Origin: Datisca glomerata
Taxonomy: Eukaryota > Streptophyta > Magnoliopsida > Cucurbitales > Datiscaceae
NCBI GenBank assembly: GCA_003255025.1
Contig: QANY01000273.1
Location: 103,977 to 167,976, forward strand
DNA: 64,000 bases
Direction of reading: 5' to 3'
Part shown: positions 11,576 to 22,117 of the stretch, piece after piece
Numbering within the stretch: position 1 is the stretch's first letter
Layout of the letters: every line of letters starts with the position of its first letter
Notes under the pieces: model-generated
Told to the model about the DNA's origin: nothing
The model's input: only the letters and a program-made list of their open reading frames with translations
Databases searched by the model: none
Made by a program: the position numbers and the translations under genes

Positions 11576-11860
11576 GCGGTCACTTAGATATAAAACGTGA
11601 GAAAAGTCTATGTGTGTCAAGCGGCCGCTTAATACAAAGCATGGAAAAAAGTCTAAGTGTGTGCCAAGCAACCACTTAGACACAAAACTGGGAAAAAAAT
11701 CTAAGTGTGCCAAGCAACCACTTAGACATAAAGTATGAAAAAAAGTCTAAGTATGTCAAACGGCCACTTAAATACAAAAATAGAAAAAGGCTAAATGTGC
11801 CAAGAAGATACTTAGACACAAAAGGCTAAATGTATCAAGATGACATATAGATGTAGGGGA
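11576..11860. repeat. 46-bp tandem repeat in the gypsy 3' region
   Basis: About six units, each built on CACTTAGACA.AAA...GGAAAAAA followed by GTCTAAGTGTG.CAAGC. The best-preserved unit is 46 bp, and the last ones degenerate and shorten. Each unit has complementary ends (CACTTAGAC with GTCTAAGTG), so single units could fold into hairpins. It lies exactly where integrase coding is lost. Confidence 0.85.
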
Positions 11861-12119
11861 TTAAGGAGAATAGTCATATGAAGCACAAAGTAAGAATATA
11901 GTTTTAGCCCAAAAACTCGAGAAAAATTTTAAGGCGAGATGCTCACAATAGAAAACTCAGAAGTGAAAAAGGGGATAGTTCATTCATTACAGAATAAGTA
12001 AAATAAAAAGTACAAGAAAAAGTAAAAGAAGTACAAGAAAGCAGACAAAATTAAAAGTACAGGTTTAAAAAATTACAAGAAAGTAGGAAAAAGAAACTAA
12101 TCAAGCTGAGTCTGATCAG

Positions 12120-14183
12120 CTGAAAAATCATGATGCCTATGAACCGCCTCAGTATCAACGTCCTTAGTAATATGATCAGTGGCAGAGATGGGGCAAGAGT
12201 AGTGTTATCTTCAACATTCTGATCAGTGGGAAGAGGAACCTCTTCTGTCGCTTATACTGTGAAGGCGCCCGGGAAACACTATCAAGATAACCGATGGTGT
12301 AAGCGTACTTCTCCAACAGTCTAAATTGAACAATGTATTGCTCATAAGCTTCTTCCCCCTTCTTCCACAAAGCCTCGGCAGCAGACACCTTAAGCCACTT
12401 AGTAAGCTCTCGAGTGGCCTCTTGGATGTGTCTGTCAATCTCACCCCTCAGGTCCTCAATCAAAAGCCTTGTAGCTTAAGACTCGCTCTTCAGCTCACCA
12501 ATTCAATGTCCTTGGCAGCTAGCTGACGCTTGATCTTAGACACTTCTTGCTCGTGCCTAGCTATTTTTTCACCAATGCTGTTAAGCTTCGAAAGAATTAT
12601 TCCATTATTGCTCACTAATAATAGTGGAATCTCTAGCGCGGAGTCAACAAGAGATTCAGGCACCATTGATGAAACAATCCAATAAATTAAATTCTTATAT
12701 GATTACGAGTACAATAAAAAAACATTAAGAACAAGTAAATAAAATATGCGGAAGTAGAGCTGTCTATGAAGCTTTGCTTCCCCTTATAGTCATAGTACCC
12801 GGCTCGTCGCTACTAGCGACAAAAGCATTGTGATATGATGCAGTCTAAAAGAAAAGAAGTCATGTTAGTATGAAAGAGACAAGTACAAAATAAAGAAAAT
12901 GCATAATGAATATGAGTTACCTAAATGAGGCAGTGATTGATGCCTTTCTGAAGAGCTTCAACTGGCTCATTTTCCAATTGATCAGAATTAGCTGAGCATT
13001 GGAGGTGGCTCATAATCTGATGAGAAGACTCATAGTCAACCATCAAATTCACCTTGAAAGGACTCCATGGGCCGTTGTTTGGAGGAAAAAGAGTCTAAGG
13101 AAGGTTATTAACGGGCTCATAAGAACCCAACTCATAATCGAGAGAAGAAGACCCAATTGAAATGAACCCCATTAGCCCAATAGAGTCAAGTCGAAGTGGG
13201 AGAGAAGTAGAAGGAGTAGGAAGAGGAGAATAAGCTCAAATAGTAGGGTGAATAGGAGAAATTTTGGAAGAAGAAACCATGGCGAGGGCTCAACAACCAC
13301 CCGTGAGCACACATTTTGTGAAGAAGAACGATTCAGAGAGAGTTGAATGGGCCTCATCTCCAAAGCTTCCCAAGTAGAAGGAGAAGTAGAAGTAGAAGAA
13401 CTAGAGGAGGAAGGTAAAGAAGGAAGTCTTTATATGAAATCCCGAGGGACTTGAGGTCTTGAGGCAGTAGGGGTAATGCTAATGGCCTAGGGGAGACTGG
13501 GCAACAATGAAGTTGGCGCTCGGGGTCAAGCAACCACTGCTAATCACGAGTGCGAATGCTATACGCAACTCTTATCTTGGCATGGTCGGTAGGGGTCTCG
13601 TAAGGATAAATGTTCTTACGTTTATCTGTAAAAAGAAAGAAATGATCAGTCAAATGAAAGCAAAAATAATATGTAATAAAAATGGAGAAGGGCATAGTCA
13701 CTGACAATATGACCTCCATTCAGTGGGGATGTGGGAGGGACTGCCACCTCTTCAGTCACCAGCAACTTAAAATGCCACATCGTTCCACCCTTTGGCAAGT
13801 CCAGAATTAGAGGATTGCCGACAAAATCACTGAGTGGGGCAACAAGAGAAATTCATTTAAACCTAAATTAAAACCAAACAAATGATTTAATGACTTAAAA
13901 CCTAACAAAACCCTTTACGTGTTTGGTGTAAACTGTGCAGGGAAAATATCATGGTAATGAAAAAACTACTGGAAAAGAAGGGAATTAGGAAAGCGAAAGC
14001 CTAAAGCTATATATATGGCCTGAAATTTAAGATCCCAGGATACGCAGATGGGATAACAAGGTTGCAATCTGACTAAGAACAGTCTACCCCTTCAAGAAAG
14101 GATCTCCGACAACAGGAGACAAAACGGTTAAATTCTTCTATATTTCTGATCTTGGGGACAATAGGGGAGAAAGATGACGCCAT
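12120..14183 (-). pseudogene. Antisense gene of the Tat-like element
   Basis: Reading on minus, a start at 14183 gives MASSFSPIVPKIRNIEEF followed by fragments such as IPSAYPGILNFRPY, FHYHDIFPAQFTPN and RVLLGFKSLN. This order of hydrophobic and PNxxR-type motifs resembles the 'putative gypsy type transposon' (transposase_28) domain. Downstream on minus come a segment rich in Ser/Leu with NNGPWSPFKVNLMVDYE (about 13100), and a charged coiled-coil tail: SKLNSIGEKIARHEQEVSKIK near 12560 and IDRHIQEATRELTKWLKV at 12176-12463. Stops and likely introns separate the parts. Antisense genes of unknown role are known from Tat-lineage elements. The function is not known, and this copy is broken. Confidence 0.6.
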
Positions 14184-14562
14184 TGAAGAAAGCTTAACGA
14201 GGAAGAAAAATACTATTAAGAAAGAGTGGAAGGTAAAAATCTTTAAATATAATCCCACCGAACTTCAAGTGATGGATTTGAGAAGTAAAAGTAATAACTG
14301 TCAAATTGAAATGGCACATGAGACTAAAAGGTGAACATGTACAAATATGTGTCACAATTGGATTGGTAGAAGAGCAAATGGGAGCTGAAAGGGTGAAGAT
14401 GTCTGTCTTTCACTCAAGAAAACTAATGATGGCGTTCAGAAAGACGAAACGACACCACACAGAAAGTAATGATGAGAGTTATGACATCATCCACCATGAA
14501 TGAACGAAACATTAAATCAATAATGTTTCGCATCAACGGTTTTACAACCGAGATACAAACAT

Positions 14563-14571
14563 AGGGGAAAA
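14563..14571 (+). promoter_or_regulatory. Polypurine tract of the gypsy element
   Basis: AGGGGAAAA directly precedes the first base of the 3' LTR. This is the expected plus-strand primer position. Confidence 0.7.
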
Positions 14572-14971
14572 TGTACGGGATTGGTTAATGCCTACGAAAA
14601 AGTATTACCAACGTGGCGTAAAGAGAATAACATAGATAAGCGTGAAAATGGAGAAGTCCACAAAAAGTGATGTGATGGCCAAAATAGAATCAGATTTGGG
14701 CGTCAAGTACTCCCTTCCCACGATTTGATCAAGCAGTTACAATGTTATTAAATATTCATTAAGTCTAGTAAAATGGTTGTAAACGACCATAGAGAAGAAG
14801 ACCTATATAAACCTCCATATGTATAAAATAGTTTCAACTTTGAACTCAATACAAAAAAGAGCTATCGATTACTCATTGTCAAATTCTTCATTTTTTCATC
14901 TCTCATTTCATTTATTTCGTAGTTAAATACTCGTATTTTTTTAATACTGTAAGGGAGAAAAAAACATTACA
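14572..14971 (+). repeat. 3' LTR of the gypsy element
   Basis: 400 bp, starting TGTACGGGATT and ending CATTACA. It is followed directly by ACAGT, the same five bases that precede the 5' LTR. The TATA motif is at 14814-14820. Differences from the 5' LTR are scattered throughout, indicating an old insertion. Confidence 0.93.
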
Positions 14972-14976
14972 ACAGT

Positions 14977-15497
14977 AAAAAAGGTTATGTAAGTTATGTA
15001 TATTACACTTATTTCTATTTAAATTTATAGTCATGTATTGAAATTTATATAAACCCGTGCTTAGGCTTTTAACTAGTAGATTATAAAGTGTACTATCTTC
15101 AATTCAATCAAATTATCATGGTCATTCTAAATTATCTAAATCAGGTGCTACTTTTCTTCTTCTTTTTTTTCCCTCTATTTCTTGTGCAATAAAAAAATAG
15201 GAATATAAAGTAACTTTCTTATCCCTCACAACTTCAAAGTGGCAAAACATTACCCAAGGCTTTTGGACCTTGGAAAAAAGGCGGAAAAAAAAGAAATTAA
15301 TTAGAGGAAAATATAAAAGAAATTACTTATCAATATAGTAAAATTCATTCATATAACTAATTTTTTCAATATATTCCAAATAATCTAAACAATAGAAATG
15401 CTATCCTTTATATTTTCGTTTCATTTATCTATTAATCTCAAAGATTCAAACATCTATAATACTTTTAGATTATAAATTAGTCAACACAAATATAAAT
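14977..15497. other. No gene seen
   Basis: AT-rich spacer between the gypsy target duplication and the CACTA element. It has homopolymer runs and no recognisable coding. Confidence 0.5.
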
Positions 15498-17654
15498 CAC
15501 TACAAGAAAAATTGTTTTCCCTGATGATTTTACGACAGTGGTTATGCCAACTGCCAGTAAAAAAATCAGCAAAACGTTTGGCGGCGGTTTTTACGTGTAG
15601 CGGTGGTTTTAAAACCACCGCTACAAACCCTTTAAGTCCCTAATTTTTTCATTTGCCCAAACCCGTGCGATTTCCTTCTCCCTCTATCTGCGTCGGTGTA
15701 GCAGCGGTTTTTACGACATTTGGCGGCAGTTTTAAAATCGCTGCTAAAAACCCTTTTAAATCCTTAATTTTTCCTTTTTCCCAAACCCATGTGATTTTCC
15801 TCTCTCTCCCTCTCTACAACAAGTGACGCGAACCTCCACCATGATTTTTTACCATCAGCTCCCCCATCGCGAGCTCCTCCACGATCTACAAGTACATACT
15901 CAATTCTCGCCTTTCTCTCTCTGCAATCTCCCTCTCCCTCTCTCTACAACAAGCTTTTTATTTTCCCCTCTTCCCTCTCTCTACAATCTCCATCTCTCTC
16001 TCTGCAACACGCTTTTCTCTCTTCCCCTCTTCCCTCTGAACTCTTTTCAATAGATTTTGGCACATTATTGGTTACTATTTTATTATAAATTTATATAAAA
16101 ATTTTAACATGTTGATTGGAGTATATAGATAGGAAGAGACAAAGTAAATTTTATTATAAATTTAATTAGGTTTACACAAAACAACACACTTGGTATGTGA
16201 TTCTCATATATATATTTCTATTCTAAATGCCAAAGGCAATGCTTGATTCCCTTACTTGCAAATTTTAATACCAAATTTCTAAATAAAATAAAATTAAGAT
16301 CATACTCACAGATACTACCCTGTGTGTATACTCTTTGCACTATGAAAAGTTGTTAATATTAATTCATTATACTTAGCTATGTTATCTAAAATTCTCAACA
16401 TTATGATTGGTGCTTTTGGTTCATTTATGCCAAAGCTAGAATATGATTAGTTTGTTTATTGTAATCTAATTATGAATATAGTTAATTGTTTATTGTAATT
16501 TTCCTAATTTTTATTTTATTTAATAGTAGTCAAATAGTTAGAACATGGGTAGCTAATTTAATAGAATAGTTAGAATATGAGTGGCTAATTTGTTTAGTTA
16601 ATTGTTTATTGTAATTATCCTAATTTTTTAGTTTATTTAATTCTTGTAGTGATTGCAACTTGTTTGTCTCTTGCACCTCAATTTGTGACTCTGATTTTAT
16701 TGTGAGTTTGATTTTCATTGTATTGAACTATCTATTATTATAATGTGTTCAGATTGATTTTAATATGGATAAAAGTTGGATTGAAAAATCTCGAGTTAGT
16801 CAAGATTACCTTAATGAAGTTGATGAGTTTCTTGATTTTACTTTTGAAAGAGTTTCTGTAGAAGGTAAGAGTTTGTGTCCATGTAAACGTTGTGTGAATA
16901 GGCTGAGGATGAATAGGGAGAGTGTGTATGAGCACTTGATGTGTAATGGGTTTTGCATTGGTTATACACGTTGGTTTTTCCATATGATGACAATATGCAT
17001 GACTTGTTGAATGATGCATTCTGAGTTGTGGATAACGAGAGAGGAACAAATGATTTGCAAACATAACAAACTGCTAGTAATATGAATGATCAACTAAATG
17101 ATGCTCAACACGCATAGGAAAATACAATATTTGCTTAAGTTCGAACTTATATTGCATTGTCTTTAGAATTTGAGAATGTTTGAATTGATGGACTCTGAAC
17201 TGTTAGAAATTTTGTATTGATAGTTTCTGAAATATGTGATGTTGAATGTTTTTTAAAACATGTATTTTTGAAAATTATGGGATGTTTAAAAAATAAAAAA
17301 AATTCTAACAAATATTTCAATTTATAGCGGCAGTTTTGGAGCCCATAGAGGCGGTATAAAACCGCCAGAAAATATTTTTTTTCTGTTTCTGAGCATTTGG
17401 CGGCGTTTCAACCACCGGTAATGAGAAAACAAACTGTTGGAAAAGATTCCGGGGAAAGAAATCTTCTTAGTTTCTGGGCATTTGGCGGCGATTTTAACCG
17501 CGGCTAAATAATCCTTACCGGCGGTTTAAAATTGCCGATAGAGAGAAATAAAACCACTAGCAAATAACACCTTTTGCCGGCGATCCTCCAACGATTGGGA
17601 TAACCGCGCAAATGACAAAAAATAAACGCCGCTATTATCAGTTTTCTTGTAGTG
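15498..17654 (+). mobile_element. Non-autonomous CACTA (En/Spm-like) transposon, 2.16 kb
   Basis: Perfect 13-bp terminal inverted repeats: CACTACAAGAAAA at 15498-15510 and its complement ending at 17654. A 3-bp target duplication AAT flanks them at 15495-15497 and 17655-17657. Both ends carry dense subterminal repeats built on GGCGG.GGTTTTA and its complement (for example 15580-15620, 15720-15745, 17326-17365, 17460-17535), as expected for binding sites of the CACTA regulatory protein. The interior keeps only the first domain of a TNP2-type protein at 16765. The element depends on a transposase made elsewhere. The intact TIRs and TSD suggest a fairly recent insertion. Confidence 0.95.
16765..17010 (+). 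pseudogene. Transposase-associated domain, truncated TNP2-like protein
   Basis: 81 codons starting MDKSWIEKSRVSQDYLNEVDEFL. The fragment has the order of the plant transposase-associated domain: DKSWI at the start, a Y...V..FL helix, CPCKRCVN at about residues 38-45, then V.EHL..NGFC.GY..W. Cysteines and the histidine fit a small metal-binding fold. The frame is lost just after the YTRWFFHM segment; frameshifted traces continue with a short acidic D/N-rich stretch and then stop. The DDE transposase core that should follow is deleted. It lies centrally in the 2.16-kb CACTA element. Confidence 0.8.
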
Positions 17655-17726
17655 AATTACTACCCATACCAAGCTTAAGAAACATTTCCACTTTTGTAGT
17701 AAAACTTAACGTCATTAACTTTTTAA

Positions 17727-18023
17727 TTAAGCATCAGATGATGATGCGTCAGGAAATGATTGTATTTCAACTTCAGTAATCGGAGGTTCTTCCGACTGTT
17801 CAGCCGCTTCTTGCGGTGCTCCACCCTCAGCTGCATGCTGCATCCTTACCCAGCAACAATAGCCAATAAACAAAGCCGTAACAACAACAGCTGCTACCAC
17901 TGCTATTACTACAACTTGATTCACAGACTTGTGATGATGCACATGTCTGGGAGGACGTACTTGATCTACGGAATTGTCTGCCGACGCCATAGCTAACATC
18001 ATCAACTTAACAAAAGCTATCAA
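17727..18023 (-). CDS. Small single-pass membrane protein, unknown function
   Basis: 98 codons. After MIAFVKLMMLAMASADNSVDQVRP and a His-rich stretch (about residues 28-32), a strong membrane segment runs from about residue 36 to 58 (VNQVVVIAVVAAVVVTALFI, ending GYCCW). The remaining 40 residues are acidic and rich in Ala, Glu and Ser, with no clear motif. Translation may start at the first Met or at the internal MASADNSVD. The region is more GC-rich than its surroundings and uninterrupted, unlike nearly everything else here, and it starts 73 bp beyond the CACTA element. It could be a small host gene or one exon of a larger one. No family was recognised. Confidence 0.55.
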   Translation of the reverse strand: MIAFVKLMMLAMASADNSVDQVRPPRHVHHHKSVNQVVVIAVVAAVVVTALFIGYCCWVRMQHAAEGGAPQEAAEQSEEPPITEVEIQSFPDASSSDA

Positions 18024-18838
18024 AATTTCATTTCCTGCAGTGAAAAGTATTTGTATATTAAAACGAAAAATTTAGAGTTCATAAAAACACAAAGAAAAAT
18101 AAAAAATGAAGTTATTGGTGATGATATTGTATAAAGATATATAATTTATTAATCAGAGAAGAAATTATATTCCTTAAAGTAGTGATTTATTTGTTTATTT
18201 ATTTGAAAGTTTTGTGTTTCTTTTTATGTAAATACAAACCTATCACTCCGGGCGATCAACGCAAGGTTTTGTTTATTTACTTAAAAGTTGTGTGTTTCAT
18301 GAAGCTTTGGGATTCAATGATGATTACTTAAGATCAAGAGGTAACTAATAATATTATAGAGTATTGAAGATATATTGACTTCAGATTAGCTAATGGAGTT
18401 TAAATCTAAATACTAGAGTGCTTGAAGCACAGTTTATAGTTTTGAAAATATTATTTATTTAAAAGAAAATAGGTTTAGAAAATTGAGATTTAATTATAAA
18501 AATCAAATAGTCTTAATAACTTAAGATTTGAAATATAATATTGTAAAAAGTGCCGATTGATAACTAATATTTATTTTTTACTTCATAAAAATGCTTCCAC
18601 AGAAATGCGAGAGAGAGAAAATTGCAGCATGCGTATGTGAGATAGATCTAAAAACAAACCTTCACCCGAGATCAGTTGGAGGGACGGCGCGAGTACAAAT
18701 TACAATCGAATGAGCGTAAAACAAGTTTTGCTTATAAAAGTTTGACTTACGGAGTTGGTAGAGAATTAAAGAGTATATAAGAGAAAGTCACCTTAAGACT
18801 TAAAAGAAAGAGACATGTGAGAGAGTTTGTGAAAACGG

Positions 18839-18901
<63 letters not shown>

Positions 18902-19374
18902 AGTAGGAATTGCATAGATAGAAGTAATGAATTACAATCGATTGAGCGTAAAACAAGCTTTTCCTCGTAGAAATGTCCTTTTCTGGTGGGTTTCAACCCT
19001 TAATCCAACTTATTCTCCTAACCCTATATGCCTATTTATACCAATTCCCAAGCTAGATTAGAACTTTATCAAACTGGAGGATTAATGTCAATTGCCACTA
19101 TCAATAGTAGCAGTAATGGGCACGTTTCTATCTTTTCTATTTATGAACGGACATTGTAGTGTTAATATATGTATATATACATTATTTTACCCGGAAAGGT
19201 TTGTGGTTCTGGACGGTACATTAAATGTTTGTAAGATACTTTGAATATATTCTAGATACTTTAAATATGTTGAACAATGAAGTACATAGTTTTTTTAGAG
19301 TGAAACTAGATTATATTGAAAAACAAAAAATATAGTTAACAGAGTTTAAACCTCCCTATTACAAAAATTACTTC
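18024..19374. other. Non-coding spacer with a microsatellite
   Basis: No gene is recognised. The stretch holds the GA tract and its flanking duplication described separately; the rest is AT-rich. Confidence 0.5.
18843..18896. repeat. (GA)n microsatellite
   Basis: An uninterrupted run of about 27 GA dinucleotides, followed by GGGAGGGAG. It lies between two copies of a 35-bp sequence (about 18695-18729 and 18930-18964) built on AATTACAATCGA.TGAGCGTA, which makes a local duplication with period about 235 bp. The serine/leucine-rich reading frames over it are artefacts. Confidence 0.9.
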
Positions 19375-19605
19375 TTAATCAATCAAGTTAATAATAGAAG
19401 TAGGCGAATAGAAATCACTAAAACTAACTCTATCCTTATCTAGGTTATATTTTACAATTTTATCGGCAATTGAGTTACAGTTTCCATTAACCCAAACAAT
19501 TGAAATACCTAAAGCTTGATTAATCTTGGAATGGATATCCAACACAAGGTTCTGCAACCTTCAAACTAGACATTTCTAAGATAAAGCACAATCCACAACA
19601 ATCTG
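19375..19605 (-). pseudogene. C-terminal half of an RNase H-type domain, split by a CACTA insertion
   Basis: On minus, from the boundary at 19605, the frame reads IVVDCALS, then stops and a shift, then LQNLVLDIHSKINQALGISIVWVNGNCNSIADKIVKY, ending at a stop at 19375. The W(V)..N...AD..A pattern is the C-terminal block of the RNase H domain found in plant LINE-type (RVT_3) proteins. The N-terminal half is at 43676-43910, also on minus, just outside the other end of the 24-kb element. It is a remnant of a non-LTR retroelement or a domesticated RNase H-like gene. Confidence 0.75.
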
Positions 19606-19629
19606 CGCTACAAGAAACAGGGGCTTTAG

Positions 19630-19950
19630 CAACTAATATTTTGATCGTAAAGGTCTAATGCGATGAACATATGTTCATCGTGAACATCGTCGCTTTCATT
19701 TTGTCAGCGAAAGTGTTCGAGATGAAAAAGGAAGTTCGTGGCGTTAGACCTTTTGCAACGAAGAAAACTTGGTCGCAAAAGATTTTTACGACGAAGATAA
19801 AATTTGGTCGCAAAAAGCTTTTGTGACTAAAAATAAAATTTCATCACAAAAACCTTTTTACCACCAATATTTATCTTCGTCGCCTAAAGTCTTTTGCGAC
19901 CAATTTTATTTGGTCGTGAAATGTTTTGGCGACCAAATTTTTTTTTCCAG
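19630..19950. repeat. Subterminal repeats of the 24-kb CACTA-like element
   Basis: Repeated short motifs: GGTCGCAAAAG and TTGGTCGCAAAA in one orientation, TTTTGCGACCAA in the other, plus ACGACGAAG and related forms. The right end of the element (43570-43640) carries the related TTTCTAGTTGGTCGCTAAAA. Such clustered motifs near both ends are typical of CACTA elements and are thought to bind the accessory protein. Confidence 0.7.
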
Positions 19951-20490
19951 AATGTAAAATGAATACTAAATTTTTAATTTTCATATACACTTGTGATAGT
20001 AATAATATCATCAGAAAATTTATCAAACTTGATATTTTTCTAAGAAATACATATATTAGTCATTAATGTATGCAATGTAACAAAGTAGTAGTAGTTCATT
20101 ACAAAATCTTCAAAACATAATTCACCACAAAATGTGGTTCACAAATGTATCTCTAAACCTCACGTTTTTGCTGTTGTGTCATCGTCAGGAGATGAAAAAC
20201 CATTTTGACGATCCCAAGCGAGTAAGCTTTGTAGTTGGCTCTGCATACTTCATTTGTTTATTTAATTCTATATTTCCAACTCGACTCTTTTTCTTGGAAG
20301 ATGTGGGTGAGGCTCCATGTCCAAAACCTTTATTTCGCCCTAGCACTTCTTCAACTATCTCTTCTTTAGTGCAAGGTGTGGCATCCTCAGCGATAAGCTC
20401 ATTCCGTAAAGCATACATGGATTCCTATAACATCACAATGAGCCAAATTCAAGATAAATATATTCATCAATTAGAAAGTATTGAAAAATA

Positions 20491-22103
20491 TGTTGGAATT
20501 ATGTCCATAAAGTATGATATAATAACTATTTATGAGTATTTAGTTATTTCTTAGATATTTTGGATTACTAAATTTAATGAATGAATGAAATTTTTTTCTA
20601 TTAATTAAAGTGTGTTTGTAATTTACTCAAGTCGTGAAATTATTGTCAACGTAAGAAGAGTAAAGATAGAGGGGTCTTCCAGACAAACTCTTCTGAAATA
20701 ATTCAGAATGATATTCGCAGTCTTAGTATCGACTGGACAATCGAGTCCGATTATGACTGTTAGGTAAAATCAAAGGATGCCAGTCTTGGGGCATGTGAGT
20801 GTTGACTCTGACGGTTGACCTAGGCATGTTATGGAACATGTTGAATAGATCAGTAATAAATTAGTTTAGAGCAAAATCATTTACCTAGCTCTAAATCTAA
20901 TTGTTACACATTAAGGATATTTTCATAATTGTCTTTATCCTAAAGTGAATATGAAGATTGAAATAGTTACTTGCGGTCTTTGATATGTCAAATGAGTGAG
21001 TTCGAATTGCCGGACAATACCTCGGTTGTTGGGATCATAAACTATGTTAGAGTTATGTGATTCACATATATGAAAATTCATGGTTAGATTGCGAAAACAA
21101 CAATATCATCTTATGCTTTATTGATGGGTATGTGAATAAATTAACTTGGGCAAATATTCAATGAAATGAATCATTGAAAAGACTTGTGAATTATATGAAA
21201 CAATTCATGTTATGTCTTTCTTATTCACATTCAATAAATGAGTTAAGAAAATAATAACAAGAGGAGTAAAATGATAATTTTACATCCCGCTCTTGTTACT
21301 GATATTCATGAAGGTTAAAATATTAAAATATTATATAGACCGTGAAATAAGTGTTTATTTGCACTAAAAGAAAATGTAGCGCACATGAAATGAGAGTTGG
21401 TTCGATATTGAACTTATAGTGGGAACATATGATGTCATGATTAAATAGGTCAAGAATTTATGGAGATAAATTTGACGGGTATTTGAATTCTATAGCTTTA
21501 TTCATGTGAGTTCATTTGGTCTCAAGAGTAGCTCATAAGGGCAAGAATAGAAGAAAAAACATCAGTTGGACCAAAATATGTTTTGAGCCAATGTGTATTT
21601 CCTAAACATCAGTTGTCACTTTATTAGTGAAGATCAATTAATTGATGTTCAAATCAATTAATATATTATTTTCTAATTATTAAATAAGAAAAATTAATTA
21701 ATTGATGGAGAGCAATTTAGATCGATGAATTTGGACACAACATTAACTCTAGAGAGATATGTAATTTTCAACAATAGTAAAGAATAACGACGTCCTTGCG
21801 AGATATACTTCAGAATCCAACGAGGGGTTGTTGGTGCAAAAATTAATTGAAGTTCTTGAATTTGAAGCTCGAAGAACGCAAAGTATTTAGTAAGGATTCC
21901 ACAAATTTAGAAAGTCTCCGATACAACAAAGATGTATAAATCGTTTCTACCTCTTTTGAGTACGTTTAACTTTGTATGTATAATCAGATGTATTGTAATA
22001 ATATTTATGATTAAATTGGTTGATGTTAATTTTTTTTATATTTCGTCCACGAATCATTCGTGGTTCAATGATTTTTTATCAAATTTTAAAACTCGATCCA
22101 ACA
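20491..22103 (+). repeat. 5' LTR of the copia element, internally deleted
   Basis: 1613 bp. It aligns with 27605-29489 but lacks about 236 bp corresponding to 28934-29169. The junction is at about 21788, where AAGAATAACGACGTCC joins sequences that are separated in the other LTR. The missing part contains the TATA-like motif and the stretch up to the likely transcription start, so this LTR should be unable to drive the element. Confidence 0.9.
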
Positions 22104-22105
22104 AT

Positions 22106-22117
22106 TGATATCAGAGC
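22106..22117 (+). promoter_or_regulatory. Primer binding site of the copia element
   Basis: TGATATCAGAGC lies two bases after the 5' LTR. The site complementary to the 3' end of initiator-Met tRNA is TGGTATCAGAGC; one base differs. Confidence 0.85.

Larger units (their letters stand above)
6777..14971 (+). mobile_element. Ty3-gypsy LTR retrotransposon, Tat-like lineage, degenerate
   Basis: The element is complete at its ends. A 400-bp 5' LTR (6777-7176) and a 400-bp 3' LTR (14572-14971) both start TGTACGGGATT and end (T)TACA. A perfect 5-bp target duplication ACAGT flanks it at 6772-6776 and 14972-14976. Inside, in order, are gag with a CCHC-like knuckle, an aspartic protease region, RT, RNase H and the start of integrase. 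A 46-bp tandem repeat and a gene on the opposite strand follow. The integrase core is not recognisable. The order protease-RT-RNase H-integrase is that of Ty3-gypsy; the long 3' region with tandem repeats and an antisense gene is typical of the Tat group. Numerous stops and the visible divergence of the LTRs show that it is old and dead. Confidence 0.93.

Noticed and set aside
18747..18996. Serine/leucine-rich proteins on minus
   Set aside because: Produced by the GA microsatellite in two frames; there is no other support.
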